From Desulfocucumis palustris (GTDB lineage: Bacteria; Bacillota; Desulfotomaculia; Desulfotomaculales; Desulfocucumaceae): a stretch of DNA of 64,000 bases. How positions within the stretch are numbered: the first letter of the stretch is position 1; each line of letters begins with the position of its first letter. Where the stretch lies: contig NZ_BFAV01000130.1 in NCBI RefSeq assembly GCF_002933875.1, positions 1-64,000 of the forward strand, given 5' to 3'. Made by a program: the position numbers and the translations under genes. The notes beneath the pieces are model-generated. The model had not been told where the DNA came from and searched no databases. It was given only the letters and a program-made list of their open reading frames with translations. Below, one piece after another: positions 44,199-53,704 of the stretch.

Positions 44199-44832
44199 TG
44201 ATCAGCCCATTGTCTGTGAAGGCTTGAACACTATTCTGCGGTTTGAAGAGGATTTTGAAGTTGTGGGTGTTTGTTACAATGGGCAAGAGGCGTTGGATTT
44301 TTGTGAGCGGAATAAACCCCATATAGTATTAATGGATGCGCGTATGCCTGTGCTGAACGGCATTGAGGCTACCGGAGAAATCACCCGGCTCTTTCCGGAC
44401 ACCAGGGTGCTGATTCTGACAACCTTTAATGAGGATATGCTGATTGTCAAAGGATTACAAAACGGAGCCAAGGGTTTTTTGCTTAAAGATATGCAGCCCG
44501 AGGAACTGTGCCAGATCATCCGGGTTGTTCATGACGGTGGAGTTTGCCTGCATCCTGATGTAACCCAAAAAATTCTCGCAAGAATTTCAGAACAGGATAG
44601 AAAGGCTGTCGCGGATAATCTGTCCGGGAAGGATATTTCTCAACTGACCAACCGGGAGAAGGAAGTCTTAAGACTGATCGGCAGGGGTTTTTCCAATATT
44701 GAAATATCTTCCGCGCTGTTTATTGTCGAAGGGACAGTGAAGAATCACGTAAGCAATCTGTTGGCCAAACTCGGGGCCAGGGACAGGACCCAGCTGGCGT
44801 TACTTGCCCAAAAAATCCATGACTTAAGATAG
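44170..44832 (+). CDS. NarL/LuxR-type response regulator
   Basis: Partner of the upstream kinase, 220 residues. Receiver: ILIVDDQPIVCEGL acidic pair, phospho-acceptor Asp in HIVLMDARMPVLNG, Thr in VLILTTFNEDM, Lys in LLKDMQPEEL. The C-terminal HTH has LTNREKEVLRLIGRGFSNIE and VEGTVKNHVSNLLAKLGARD. Terminator follows. A likely target is the anchored protein gene directly downstream (44975) or the divergent SEDS operon, by position only. Confidence 0.88.
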   Translation: MKKIKILIVDDQPIVCEGLNTILRFEEDFEVVGVCYNGQEALDFCERNKPHIVLMDARMPVLNGIEATGEITRLFPDTRVLILTTFNEDMLIVKGLQNGAKGFLLKDMQPEELCQIIRVVHDGGVCLHPDVTQKILARISEQDRKAVADNLSGKDISQLTNREKEVLRLIGRGFSNIEISSALFIVEGTVKNHVSNLLAKLGARDRTQLALLAQKIHDLR

Positions 44833-44867
44833 AGAAAGAACATGTCTGGGGTATGATGCCCGATGGC

Positions 44868-44900
44868 TCCCTCATCTTTATTATAAAGTTGAGGGATTTT
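44868..44900 (+). terminator. terminator after the response regulator
   Basis: TCCCTCA...TGAGGGA arms with an inner CTTT/AAAG pairing, followed by TTTT. Confidence 0.6.
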
Positions 44901-44974
44901 ATTATTTCAATGCCCTTTTTGGGCAGAGCCTTTGTCTACTATTGTCATAAATAAATTTTTACCCGGGGGTTGAA

Positions 44975-46582
44975 ATGAAAAATAAAAAAACAATTCTCAT
45001 CGTGTCAATATTTATTCTGGCTTTGATTATTTCCTTATTTTTTACCGTACTTCACGTGCAATCACAAATAACAGATTTGTTCCGGTTAAACAAAGAACTT
45101 CAGGAAGAGGGCTATTATATGGCTGATTTTGAGTTTAAGATGATGGGAATGGCATACTGGCTGGATCATGGCCATTACCACACAGCGTTGTCACGGCTCA
45201 ATCAACTGCACAGGCAGTTAAAAACAAGAGAGGGATTAATTAAAATGCCGAAATTTAAAAACAAGGAAGATGAATTGGATTTCTATTTAAACCTTCAAAA
45301 CGCCAGAACAGGAGCCTTTATGGATGACTCTTATCCATATTGCACTTATAACGAACCCACGGAAAATATTTTATCTCATATTGATGCGCTGGCTGAAGAA
45401 ACAGGACAGCCATTACGCTTGAAGTATCCTTTGAAATACCTGGACGATATTAATACGCCTGAAAAGCTGAAAGCGTTTCTTGAGGATGTATCCAATGTCG
45501 GGTGGATTGCTTCCAGGTTTCCGCAAACCACTTTTTTGTTCGCAAGAAGCTTATTGAGTTATTACAACGGGGAAGGTGTTATTGGAGAACATAATTTATA
45601 TAATTTCTCTCCCGAGTGGAAACAAACTTTGCTTCAATGGTTTTATGACAATCAGGACCGGCGAACGGGGTTTTGGGGACCCAGATCAAGAACAAGCGGC
45701 CAATTGTTAAAAAGGGATTTAACCAACACGGCTTCAATTATCAAAACATTCATTGACAGAAACGGCAGTGACATTCACCAATCCTTTCCTTTGCGATACA
45801 GGAAGGAGATGTTCAAAACGGCTCTTGGGGTTATGTCCGAACCAATCCCTTCAGATGAAGATTTGGATGAATGGCATGAATGGTCGTTGAAAATGGGAAA
45901 AGGAATAATCATGCTGACAAGGTATTTATGGAAAGACGCTTCGGAGGACGATAAAGCCAAGGCGAAAGCATTGATTGAAGGTTTTGTCAAAGTCGCCTTT
46001 GAAAAATATTACGTTGCAGGTGAAGGAGCATTTAGCTATTACCCTGCTTCGGAACACGCTACCTTGGACGGTACGGGCGGAAAAATAAACGAATTTACCG
46101 ACATTGGCTTTTTTTCGGCTGAAAAGCAAAAAGAATTATGGGGAAATCCTGAAGAAAGTATAATTGATCTTGGGGTGTGCAACGTTTCAATACTTACAGA
46201 AAATAATTTTGCCTTAATCACTAATCATCCCGAAGTAAATTCCCTTCGTTTTTATGATACTATTCCTGACTTCGGCGATCTGACATCTGGAGTTTTCGCT
46301 GTTGCATATCCCCAAAAGTCTTCCGTTCGGGATATAATGGATTTTACTCCCAAAATGAAACATTGGCTTAATACCACTTCGCAAAGCATAGGAAATTGGG
46401 TCTCTAAAGAGGCAACTGCGCAAAGTATGAACACCCTGGAAATAGAAGAAGTTCTAATTTACGAAGATGGAATTTCCTTGAAAACTATGAATGAGTTTCT
46501 GCAAAAGAATAAAAGATTTGTTGTACTTGGTTTTGATGTTTTGCAGATTCCCAGATATAAAATTATTTTTGATAAAAAATAA
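44975..46582 (+). CDS. membrane-anchored protein with alpha-toroid-like body, function unknown
   Basis: 535 residues. An N-terminal signal anchor (KTILIVSIFILALIISLFF, residues 5-25) places the rest outside the membrane. The body is helical and rich in aromatic residues, with segments such as HYHTALSRLNQLHRQLKT, the FYLNLQNARTGAFMDDSYPY turn, and LLQWFYDNQDRRTGFWGPRS. The turn pattern Q-D/N-x-x-T-G-x-[FW] resembles repeats of prenyltransferase/terpene-cyclase-like or glycosidase alpha/alpha toroids. I cannot assign an activity. GGGGG precedes the ATG. It follows the two-component system and may be its target. Confidence 0.6.
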   Translation: MKNKKTILIVSIFILALIISLFFTVLHVQSQITDLFRLNKELQEEGYYMADFEFKMMGMAYWLDHGHYHTALSRLNQLHRQLKTREGLIKMPKFKNKEDELDFYLNLQNARTGAFMDDSYPYCTYNEPTENILSHIDALAEETGQPLRLKYPLKYLDDINTPEKLKAFLEDVSNVGWIASRFPQTTFLFARSLLSYYNGEGVIGEHNLYNFSPEWKQTLLQWFYDNQDRRTGFWGPRSRTSGQLLKRDLTNTASIIKTFIDRNGSDIHQSFPLRYRKEMFKTALGVMSEPIPSDEDLDEWHEWSLKMGKGIIMLTRYLWKDASEDDKAKAKALIEGFVKVAFEKYYVAGEGAFSYYPASEHATLDGTGGKINEFTDIGFFSAEKQKELWGNPEESIIDLGVCNVSILTENNFALITNHPEVNSLRFYDTIPDFGDLTSGVFAVAYPQKSSVRDIMDFTPKMKHWLNTTSQSIGNWVSKEATAQSMNTLEIEEVLIYEDGISLKTMNEFLQKNKRFVVLGFDVLQIPRYKIIFDKK

Positions 46583-46760
46583 ATAAAATCCCAAAAGGTT
46601 ATTGGAAAAACTTATTATTGTAATTTTCATTGATAATGACAGTTTTTATTGTGGAACTCTCCGGCTGCCAGCCTTCTCAGATAGTTTTTATGGAGATATA
46701 ATTAACTGTATAGTTAGAATATTAGAAAAAAGTAATTTTTTGAAAGATTGGGAGGATACC

Positions 46761-47876
46761 ATGAGTATTTTATTTGAGCCGGTCAGGATCAAAAATATTG
46801 TGCTTAGAAATAGATTTGTCAGATCAGCTACATACGACGGTTTCGCCGATAGTAGCGGTCATGTCTCCGACGGACAGATGAAACTTTTTTCCGATCTAGC
46901 TGATGGCGGTGTAGGCCTAATAATGGCAGGCATAGCTTACGTTCATCATACCGGTCAGATATCACCGTTTCAGAATTCCATTGCCGGTGATGAGTTTGTT
47001 CCCGGCTTTAAAAAACTGACTAAAGCGGTTCATGACCGTGGAGCCGGAATTGCCCTGCAAATTTTTCATGGAGGAAGAGAGGCCAAATATTTAAAAACAA
47101 AGAATGTCCTTCCTATTGCTCCGTCAGTTGTCGAAAATGATCAATATTACAGGGGCGAATACCGGAAAATCACGGACAGTGAGATTTGGGAGATAATTCA
47201 AGCATTCGGAGATGGAGCGCGTAGGGCAAAAGAGGCCGAGTTTGATGCCGTCCAGGTTCACGGTGCCCATGCCTACCTCTTAGGTCAGTTCCTTTCACCT
47301 TATACAAACAAAAGGCAGGATCAATGGGGCGGGAGTCTTGAAAACCGTCTTCGTATTTATAGCGAAATATACAAGGACATCAGGAAAAAAGTTGGCGAGG
47401 ATTATCCGGTATTCATTAAAATTGGAGTCCAGGATGGTTTTCCCGGTGGACTTGAGTTCGATGAGGGAAAACAGGCTGCCGAATTTCTTGCAAATTTAGG
47501 ATTTGACTCTCTGGAAATCAGCCAGGGTTTAAGAGGTGAACGATATGAAGGCACTGAATACAAAGCCCATATCAATAGCCTGGACAAAGAGGCATACTAT
47601 CGAAACTGGTGCCGGGAAATAAAATGCCAAACGGATATTCCAATAATGATGGTCGGCGGTTTAAGAACTTTATCTCTAATGAAAGAGATTATTCAAAACA
47701 GAGAAGCGGACTTTATATCGTTATGCCGTCCCTTGATATGTGAGCCCAGCCTGATAAACCAATGGAAAACTGATGAACATAAAAAAGCAAGGTGTATTTC
47801 GTGTAATAAATGTGTTGATGAAATATATAAGGGAAGACCGATTTCTTGTGTCCAAACAAAAAAGGATAATCATTAA
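46761..47876 (+). CDS. old-yellow-enzyme family NADH:flavin oxidoreductase
   Basis: FMN-binding TIM barrel, about 371 residues from ATG 46761 (GGGAGG upstream; the frame back to 46602 is leader). Core motifs: LFEPVRIKNIVLRNRFVRSA, the AEFDAVQVHGAHAYLLGQFL active-site strand with the His pair, SPYTNKRQDQWGGSLENR, and MMVGGLRTLSLM. The C-terminus has CISCNKCVDEIYKGRPISC, a four-Cys pattern that in the 2,4-dienoyl-CoA reductase/Bai branch binds 4Fe-4S, but the usual FAD/NAD domains are absent. Probably reduces an enoate or similar electrophile. Confidence 0.83.
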   Translation: MSILFEPVRIKNIVLRNRFVRSATYDGFADSSGHVSDGQMKLFSDLADGGVGLIMAGIAYVHHTGQISPFQNSIAGDEFVPGFKKLTKAVHDRGAGIALQIFHGGREAKYLKTKNVLPIAPSVVENDQYYRGEYRKITDSEIWEIIQAFGDGARRAKEAEFDAVQVHGAHAYLLGQFLSPYTNKRQDQWGGSLENRLRIYSEIYKDIRKKVGEDYPVFIKIGVQDGFPGGLEFDEGKQAAEFLANLGFDSLEISQGLRGERYEGTEYKAHINSLDKEAYYRNWCREIKCQTDIPIMMVGGLRTLSLMKEIIQNREADFISLCRPLICEPSLINQWKTDEHKKARCISCNKCVDEIYKGRPISCVQTKKDNH

Positions 47877-47925
47877 AAGGGATTAGATGAAACCGCATGG
47901 TTCAAGTTTCCATGAATCATAGGGT

Positions 47926-48004
47926 TGTCAAGGGGACAAAGGAAATGACACTTACCCTGCTATTTGAAATCAAAAACTCCATGTCAATTCCCCCGTCCCC
48001 CTGA
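47926..48004. repeat. inverted repeat with TCAATTCCCCC arm, copy 1
   Basis: The left arm TCAAGGGGACAAAGGAAATG and the right arm (reverse complement TCAGGGGACGGGGGAATTG) pair imperfectly. The right arm CATGTCAATTCCCCC-N-TCCCCCTGA recurs at 49972-50032. It lies between convergent genes and could also stop transcription. Confidence 0.65.
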
Positions 48005-48017
48005 TATCCCCCTGATA

Positions 48018-48815
48018 TTATTCCAAGTTAAGCCGTTTACTTAATATAAAATTAGTAATAGCGAAGTAAGCGGCGCTTTTAAGCCCGGCAATAATGATTC
48101 CAAAAGCTAAAGCCATCTGAATCGCCGGTAAATTGTTGGCAAAGTTATAGGAACTAATATGAATATTGGCTAATGGAACAACCTTTATGACCAGGCTGAT
48201 TAGATTGACCAGGACATGTGCTAAGGTGTTGAGAATGATGAAGGCTCCAAAGGAAGCCAGTATTTTATGCTTACTAAACAGGTGCCCCACAGCAATGGAA
48301 GCATATATGAGCAAAATGCCGGAGGTCAGGGTGCTAAAGATGGCGATGATAACTTCAAAGATGGTGAATGACGCGGAAACACTCCAATATTCCGACAACC
48401 GACTTATAAGTAGTGAAAGACCCCGGATAGTTTCACTTATCGCTCCTGCTTTGTAAGTAATTATCAGAATTGTGAATACGGCGGCGATTACGCTGGCTGT
48501 AATCCAGAGCATAGATACCAAAAGCTTACTGACGATATGCTGCCAGGGATTTGTGGGCAGTGTAAACATTAGGTAGCCTTCATCGGAAAGCAGATTCTTA
48601 TTAAAGCGCTGAATCATCACTGTCAGAGTCATGACAAACATACCGGCCATTATGATAATATAGATGGTGTGGCTGATGAATACTGGAAAAGTCTGTTGAA
48701 AATCAAAAACAGACAATATTCTTGAGATAAAGGCAAACGCCAGCAGAGAAGCGAAAAGTGGCAGAAATACTCTCCCTGTGGCTTTAAACTCGTACTTGAA
48801 TAGTTTTCTCAGCAT
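48018..48815 (-). CDS. ABC transporter permease (YtrC/D-like)
   Basis: ABC-2 type membrane subunit of 265 residues with six hydrophobic segments (VFLPLFASLLAFAFISRIL at the N-terminus, and others through ALAFGIIIAGLKSAAYFAI). It overlaps the ATPase gene by seven bases. With the GntR gene it makes the layout of the Bacillus ytr or related antibiotic-responsive exporters. Substrate unknown. Confidence 0.82.
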   Translation of the reverse strand: MLRKLFKYEFKATGRVFLPLFASLLAFAFISRILSVFDFQQTFPVFISHTIYIIIMAGMFVMTLTVMIQRFNKNLLSDEGYLMFTLPTNPWQHIVSKLLVSMLWITASVIAAVFTILIITYKAGAISETIRGLSLLISRLSEYWSVSASFTIFEVIIAIFSTLTSGILLIYASIAVGHLFSKHKILASFGAFIILNTLAHVLVNLISLVIKVVPLANIHISSYNFANNLPAIQMALAFGIIIAGLKSAAYFAITNFILSKRLNLE

Positions 48816-49507
48816 TTAAATACCTCCCTAAATAGGGCATCAATAGATTTGCCCTTTTCATCACGGATAGCATCAACAGAAGAAGTCAATACAATCTGTC
48901 CCTGATGGATGAATACAACATAATCCAATAATTTTTCAATATCTGAAATAAGGTGTGTCGAGATAACTATTGTGGCATTTTCTCTGTAATTGCCAAGGAT
49001 CGTCTCCAATATATAATCCCTCGCTGCCGGGTCCACCCCGCCTATGGGCTCATCCAAAAGGTAAAGCTCCGCCTCCCGGCTCATAACAAGAATCAGCTGC
49101 ACCTTTTCCTTCGTTCCTTTAGACATGGTCTTCAGCTTGTCGTGGGCATTGATATTGAGCTTTTTTAGCATATCGTATGCCTTTTTCGGTTGGAAATTAT
49201 CATAGAAATCGGAAAAAAGTTCAATAATCTCGTGCACCCTCATCCAATCGTTCAGATAATTCTTTTCCGGGAGGTAGGATACTATTTTCTTGGTTTCGAT
49301 ACCTGGCTTTTTGTCTCCAATAAAAACATTTCCGCTGGTAGGTGTCAAAAGTTGGTTGACCATTTTGATAAGGGTGCTTTTTCCGCTGCCATTAGGCCCT
49401 AACAGCCCAACGATCTGGCCTCTTTCTACCTTTAAATCAACTTCAGATATAGCGGTTTTACTGCCGAAACTTTTGGTAAGTTTCCTGCATTCCAAAATTG
49501 CGCTCAT
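48809..49507 (-). CDS. ABC transporter ATP-binding protein
   Basis: 232 residues with VGLLGPNGSGKSTLIKMVNQ (Walker A), Q-loop YLPEKNYLNDW, signature reading TMSKGTKEKVQLIL (SKGTK in place of LSGGQ, usual in this exporter subgroup), LYLLDEPIGGVDPAARD (Walker B) and ISTHLISDIEKL. Energises the neighbouring permease. It starts four bases before the GntR stop. Confidence 0.88.
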   Translation of the reverse strand: MSAILECRKLTKSFGSKTAISEVDLKVERGQIVGLLGPNGSGKSTLIKMVNQLLTPTSGNVFIGDKKPGIETKKIVSYLPEKNYLNDWMRVHEIIELFSDFYDNFQPKKAYDMLKKLNINAHDKLKTMSKGTKEKVQLILVMSREAELYLLDEPIGGVDPAARDYILETILGNYRENATIVISTHLISDIEKLLDYVVFIHQGQIVLTSSVDAIRDEKGKSIDALFREVFKC

Positions 49508-49875
49508 TTTTTCATCTCCTTTACCATGTTTTGAATAACACGCAAAATTTCTTTAGGGTCAAAGCCCAGCTTTTGCATTTTCCCCAAAAACTCGGAAATT
49601 TGCTCTTGAGCCAATCTGTTTTTAGCCACCTCCAACATATGTGCGTCCTCCGTTATCGATCGACCGCTTGTGCGGTGCGTTATTATAAGTCCGTCTTCTT
49701 CCAGCTTCACTAAAGCCTTTTGCATGGTATTAGGGTTAACGGCCGCCTCTTTGGCCATATCCCGTACCGAAGGCAGTTTTGACCCTAATGGATAAACACC
49801 CGAGAATATCATCAGCGCAATCTGTTCGACCAACTGGATGTAAATAGGCCGGTCAGAATTTAATTCCCAGGGCAT
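49504..49875 (-). CDS. YtrA-subfamily GntR regulator
   Basis: A 123-residue short GntR protein: IYIQLVEQIALMIFSGVYPL, GSKLPSVRDMAKEAAVNPNT and MQKALVKLEEDGLIITHRTS, with a brief C-terminal dimerisation helix, which defines the YtrA branch. It heads the ABC operon and faces a 13-base inverted repeat in its own promoter, so autorepression is expected. Such systems are commonly induced by cell-wall antibiotics. Confidence 0.87.
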   Translation of the reverse strand: MPWELNSDRPIYIQLVEQIALMIFSGVYPLGSKLPSVRDMAKEAAVNPNTMQKALVKLEEDGLIITHRTSGRSITEDAHMLEVAKNRLAQEQISEFLGKMQKLGFDPKEILRVIQNMVKEMKK

Positions 49876-49888
49876 TAAATCACCTCCT

Positions 49889-49922
49889 GTACTATTGTAT
49901 TAAGTGCATAATACAATAGTAC
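49889..49922. promoter_or_regulatory. inverted-repeat operator of the GntR/ABC operon
   Basis: GTACTATTGTATT and AATACAATAGTAC are perfect 13-base arms around an eight-base spacer, 14 bases upstream of the GntR start. Position and symmetry fit autoregulation. Confidence 0.8.
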
Positions 49923-49971
49923 AATATTTCTGGCTTTTGTCAATAACAGAACCACAATTTTCTGCTGGGTA

Positions 49972-50032
49972 TCAAAGGGTCAAGGGGAGGATGTCAGAAA
50001 ACTTCATGTCAATTCCCCCTTCCCCCTGACAT
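49972..50032. repeat. inverted repeat with TCAATTCCCCC arm, copy 2
   Basis: GTCAAGGGGAGGATGTCAG pairs imperfectly with CATGTCAATTCCCCCTTC and CCCCTGAC. It shares the right arm with 47926-48004. Confidence 0.65.
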
Positions 50033-50234
50033 TAGCCGGTGGTAACCAGGTGATTGGCATTTTCAGAACCCCTAAGTGAAAGAGCGGTTGACCCATGAAT
50101 AAACCAATGCTGTCGCGCCTTAAAAATTTTATTGGTTTTAGCTCCTGTTATAGGGATTTTGGAAGCTTTTGTTCATTATTTTGTAATAATTATTAGGGAT
50201 AATAACCTCAAACAGTTTTAGGAGGTTATTTTTT

Positions 50235-52286
50235 ATGGCCAACAGGCTCGCTGATGAAAAAAGCCCCTATCTTCTCCAGCACGCCAACAACCCTGTGGAC
50301 TGGTATCCCTGGGGGGAAGAGGCATTTGATAAAGCCCAAAAGGAAGATAAGCCGGTTTTCCTTAGTGTGGGCTATTCCACCTGCCACTGGTGCCATGTTA
50401 TGGAAAGGGAGTCCTTCGAGGACGAAGAGTTGGCCGGACTGCTGAATAAATACTTCGTGTCCATAAAGGTGGACCGGGAGGAAAGGCCGGATGTGGACCA
50501 TATCTATATGACTGTCTGCCAGGCCATGACCGGCAGCGGCGGCTGGCCTCTAACCATAATCATGACCCCCGCTAAAAAACCTTTTTTCGCCGGGACCTAT
50601 TTTCCCAAACGCAGTCACTACGGACGTCCCGGGCTGATGGAAATACTGGAGGAGGTTCACCGGCAGTGGATTTCCGGCAGGGAGGAAATATTAAAGGCCG
50701 GGGAGCACATAGCAGACGCCGTGGGGCGGCAATTCCACGGCGATAAAGCGGGAAAACCGGACCGGGATACGTTAGACAGAGGATATTTAACCCTGAAAAA
50801 AAGCTTTGATCCGGAATACGGCGGCTTCGGCGGAGCGCCCAAGTTCCCCACCCCGCACAATATGGCCTTCCTGCTCCGCCACTGGAAAAGGACCGGCGAC
50901 GGGGAAGCCCTGGCCATGGTGGAAAAAACCCTGCGGAGCATGCACCGGGGAGGCATTTACGATCACCTGGGATACGGCTTTGCCCGTTATTCCGTGGACC
51001 GCAAGTGGCTGGTGCCCCATTTTGAGAAAATGCTGTACGACAACGCCCTGCTGGCCATGCTTTACCTGGAGGTTCACCAGGCCACCGGCGGCGAAGGTTA
51101 CGCAAGGGTTGCAGGAGAGATCTTCACTTATGTGCTGAGGGACATGACCTCCCCCGAAGGCGGGTTCTACTCCGCGGAAGACGCCGATTCCGAAGGAGTG
51201 GAGGGGAAATTTTACGTATGGACCACGGAGGAAATTATAAATATACTGGGTGAGGAAACAGGAAGGCTGTTTTGCCTGTGGTATGACGTTACGGAAAAGG
51301 GCAACTTTGAAGGACACAGCATATTGAATGGAATACACCGGGACAAAAAAGCTTTAAGCCCGGGCATGGCCCCGGAGGAATGGGAAAAAAAGCTGGCGGA
51401 AGCCAGGCAAAAAGTTTTCGCCGCCAGGGAGAAAAGGATCCATCCCCACAAAGATGATAAAATACTTACTTCCTGGAACGGGCTTATGATCGCGGCCCTG
51501 GCCCGGGGTTTCTCCATTCTAAATGAAAAATCGTACCTGGACGCCGCCACCCGGGCAGCGGAATTCATACTGACCCGGCTGAGGAGAGAGGACGGCCGGC
51601 TGCTGGCCCGCTACAGGGACGGGGAGGCCGCCTACCCGGCTTATATCGATGACTACGCCTTCCTGGTATGGGCGATGATTGAACTGTACCAGGCGGATCA
51701 ACGGCCGTCATGGCTCAAACTGGCGCTGGAGCTGCAGGAGGAGCAAAACCGGCTGTTCTGGGACGGCCAGCACGGAGGATATTTCTTCTACGGCAGCGAC
51801 GGGGAAGAACTGCTGGCTCGCCCCAAGGAAATATATGACGGCGCAACACCCTCGGGCAATTCCGTATCGGCCCTGAATTTATTGAGGCTGGCCCGGCTGG
51901 GGGCAAAGAATGAATACTCCTTAATGGCTGAAACCCTATTTGAAAGCTTTTCGGGCAATGTTAAACAATACCCCGCCGGCCACTGCCATTTGTTAATGGC
52001 CCTGGATTACGCCATGAGCCCCGGGAGGGAAGTGGTGGTGGTGTCCGGGCGGGACAGCGGGGATGTCCGGAAGGAGTTAACGGAAATACGGCGGCTGTTC
52101 ACCCCGGACACCGTATTTATGTTCCGCCTGCCCGGGCGGGAATACCGGGAACTGGAGCAAATTGCCCCGCATATAAGCGGCATGTCTCCCCTGGACGACA
52201 AAACCACCTTTTACATATGCCAAAATTTCGCCTGCGGCCGGCCGCTGGACGACATTGGAGAGGTACAAAGGGTACTGCAGTCCTGA
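50235..52286 (+). CDS. YyaL/DUF255 thioredoxin-domain protein
   Basis: 683 residues. N-terminal thioredoxin-like DUF255 domain (residues 1-165): [38 protein letters not shown] with a C-H-W-C pair, and [15 protein letters not shown]. The rest is an alpha/alpha toroid like N-acylglucosamine epimerase/glycosidases ([39 protein letters not shown]). Widely conserved; a spermatogenesis-associated homologue exists in animals, but the reaction is not established. AGGAGGTT lies before the ATG. Confidence 0.88.
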   Translation: MANRLADEKSPYLLQHANNPVDWYPWGEEAFDKAQKEDKPVFLSVGYSTCHWCHVMERESFEDEELAGLLNKYFVSIKVDREERPDVDHIYMTVCQAMTGSGGWPLTIIMTPAKKPFFAGTYFPKRSHYGRPGLMEILEEVHRQWISGREEILKAGEHIADAVGRQFHGDKAGKPDRDTLDRGYLTLKKSFDPEYGGFGGAPKFPTPHNMAFLLRHWKRTGDGEALAMVEKTLRSMHRGGIYDHLGYGFARYSVDRKWLVPHFEKMLYDNALLAMLYLEVHQATGGEGYARVAGEIFTYVLRDMTSPEGGFYSAEDADSEGVEGKFYVWTTEEIINILGEETGRLFCLWYDVTEKGNFEGHSILNGIHRDKKALSPGMAPEEWEKKLAEARQKVFAAREKRIHPHKDDKILTSWNGLMIAALARGFSILNEKSYLDAATRAAEFILTRLRREDGRLLARYRDGEAAYPAYIDDYAFLVWAMIELYQADQRPSWLKLALELQEEQNRLFWDGQHGGYFFYGSDGEELLARPKEIYDGATPSGNSVSALNLLRLARLGAKNEYSLMAETLFESFSGNVKQYPAGHCHLLMALDYAMSPGREVVVVSGRDSGDVRKELTEIRRLFTPDTVFMFRLPGREYRELEQIAPHISGMSPLDDKTTFYICQNFACGRPLDDIGEVQRVLQS

Positions 52287-52292
52287 CCGAAT

Positions 52293-52586
52293 CTATTTGG
52301 ATTCCCGTTCCACCCTTTTAAGCTCAAAAACAACAGTCCGCTCGGGATCCGGGCAGCCCCAGGTGGTGGGCTGCCCTTCCTTTGCCCAGGGGTATCTTCC
52401 TCCGTACAGTGTCACCGCCACTGCGGAATGCATTGATTCATAAGCGAAATGACAGAGTCCCGGAGGAGTGTGTTCCGTAAATTCAAAAACATCCCCCACC
52501 TTGTGTCCGAAAGGACAGCTCCCCTCCCCCCGGATTTCTTTCACCGTGGCAATTACTTTATGTTTGTACACCGTCATCAGCCTCAT
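52293..52586 (-). CDS. TIGR04076-type small protein
   Basis: 97 residues, soluble. The conserved pattern is V-x-G-x-C-x-x-G-H-K-x-G-D-x-F (GEGSCPFGHKVGDVFEF), then P-x-G-L-C-x-x-A, LYGGRYPW and WGCPDPERTVVFEL. The conserved cysteines suggest metal binding. Function unknown. It converges with the YyaL-type gene six bases away. Confidence 0.78.
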   Translation of the reverse strand: MRLMTVYKHKVIATVKEIRGEGSCPFGHKVGDVFEFTEHTPPGLCHFAYESMHSAVAVTLYGGRYPWAKEGQPTTWGCPDPERTVVFELKRVERESK

Positions 52587-52761
52587 TTCTCCGTGATTTG
52601 ATTAATAATATTTAACCCCCCGGGTATAACCCTTGGCAAGGAAAATTTAAAAAAATATAGAATATATGCATATGAAAATTTAATAAGCAAATTATTCGTA
52701 TAGTTACTATCATTTTTATCTATATCCATGCAACTATTTTATGAAAGGAGCCTTTAACCAA

Positions 52762-53586
52762 ATGTCTATTTTTACCGTGGATCAGACAAAATGCAAAAAA
52801 GACGGTATCTGCGCGGCTGAGTGCCCTATTTCCATTATCAGCATGCCGGATAAGGAATCCTTCCCCGCCTGGGCGCAGGGTGCAGAACAAATGTGTATTG
52901 GCTGCGGCCACTGCGTGGCCGTGTGCCCCCAGGGCGCCATATCCCTGGGCGACATGAGTCCTGAAAAATGCTCCCCGGTCCGCGGGGAATTGCTTCCGGG
53001 TCCGGAACAGGCGGAACATTTCCTGCTGACCCGCCGCTCCATCCGCAAATATAAAGAGCAGCCCGTGGAGCGGGAGCTGCTGCAAAGGATTATCCAAATC
53101 GCCAGTTACGCTCCCTCCGGCCACAACCTGCAGCCTGTTCACTGGCTGGTTATTGAAAAAAAGGAGGAAATAAAGCGGCTTTCCGGAATGGTGATAGACT
53201 GGATGCGCTTTATGCTCAAAGAAAAACCCGAATTTGCCCTTTCCCTGCACATGGACAAGGTAGTGGCGGGCTGGGACGCAGGCTACGATAAGATTTGCCG
53301 GGGAGCGCCCCATTTAATTCTGGCCCATGCCCCGAAGGCGCTGCCACCCGCCCCGGCGGCCTGTACAATCGCCCTGGCCTACCTGGAGCTGGCCGCATAT
53401 TCAATGGGGCTGGGGGCCTGCTGGGCCGGATATTTCGGCGCCGCCGCCGGGCTCTATCCGCCGCTGCTCCAGGCCCTGGCCCTTCCCGAAGGGCATCAGG
53501 CCTACGGCGCTTTGATGATAGGATACCCCCAATTCAGCTATCACCGCATCCCATTGCGCAAAGAGCCTGCCGTCACCTGGCGTTGA
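52762..53586 (+). CDS. nitroreductase with N-terminal 2[4Fe-4S] ferredoxin domain
   Basis: 274 residues from ATG 52762 behind AAAGGAG. The first 60 residues hold two clusters (CKKDGICAAECP, then CIGCGHCVAVCPQGAI). The nitroreductase FMN domain follows (LTRRSIRKYKEQPVERELLQ, ASYAPSGHNLQPVHWLVIEK, GACWAGYFGAAAG). The fusion suggests electrons come straight from ferredoxin instead of NADH. Common in strict anaerobes. The oxidant is unknown. Confidence 0.88.
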   Translation: MSIFTVDQTKCKKDGICAAECPISIISMPDKESFPAWAQGAEQMCIGCGHCVAVCPQGAISLGDMSPEKCSPVRGELLPGPEQAEHFLLTRRSIRKYKEQPVERELLQRIIQIASYAPSGHNLQPVHWLVIEKKEEIKRLSGMVIDWMRFMLKEKPEFALSLHMDKVVAGWDAGYDKICRGAPHLILAHAPKALPPAPAACTIALAYLELAAYSMGLGACWAGYFGAAAGLYPPLLQALALPEGHQAYGALMIGYPQFSYHRIPLRKEPAVTWR

Positions 53587-53638
53587 GGTTATCTTAAACC
53601 GGCCCGGGCAACCGTGGAAAAACATATTTGTTATCGCC

Positions 53639-53671
53639 AAACCCCCCGGAACCATATACCGGGGGGTTTTT
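53639..53671 (+). terminator. terminator after the nitroreductase gene
   Basis: AAACCCCCCGG / CCGGGGGGTTTTT arms. The T-run is shared with the start of the adjacent REP-like element. Confidence 0.8.
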
Positions 53672-53704
53672 GCGACAGGGGACGGTTCTCGGGCGTCGCA
53701 AAAA
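53667..53704. repeat. REP-like hairpin, TTTTTGCGA...TCGCAAAAA stem
   Basis: Perfect nine-base arms enclose CAGGGGACGGTTCTCGGGCG. It shares TGCGACAGGGGACGGTTCTC with 35776-35810. Confidence 0.78.

Larger units (their letters stand above)
49876..50234. other. 359 bp divergent intergenic region
   Basis: Holds the GntR operator, a copy of the TCAATTCCCCC repeat and the promoter of the YyaL-type gene, whose AGGAGGTT site is at 50220-50227. Nothing else is seen. Confidence 0.55.
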
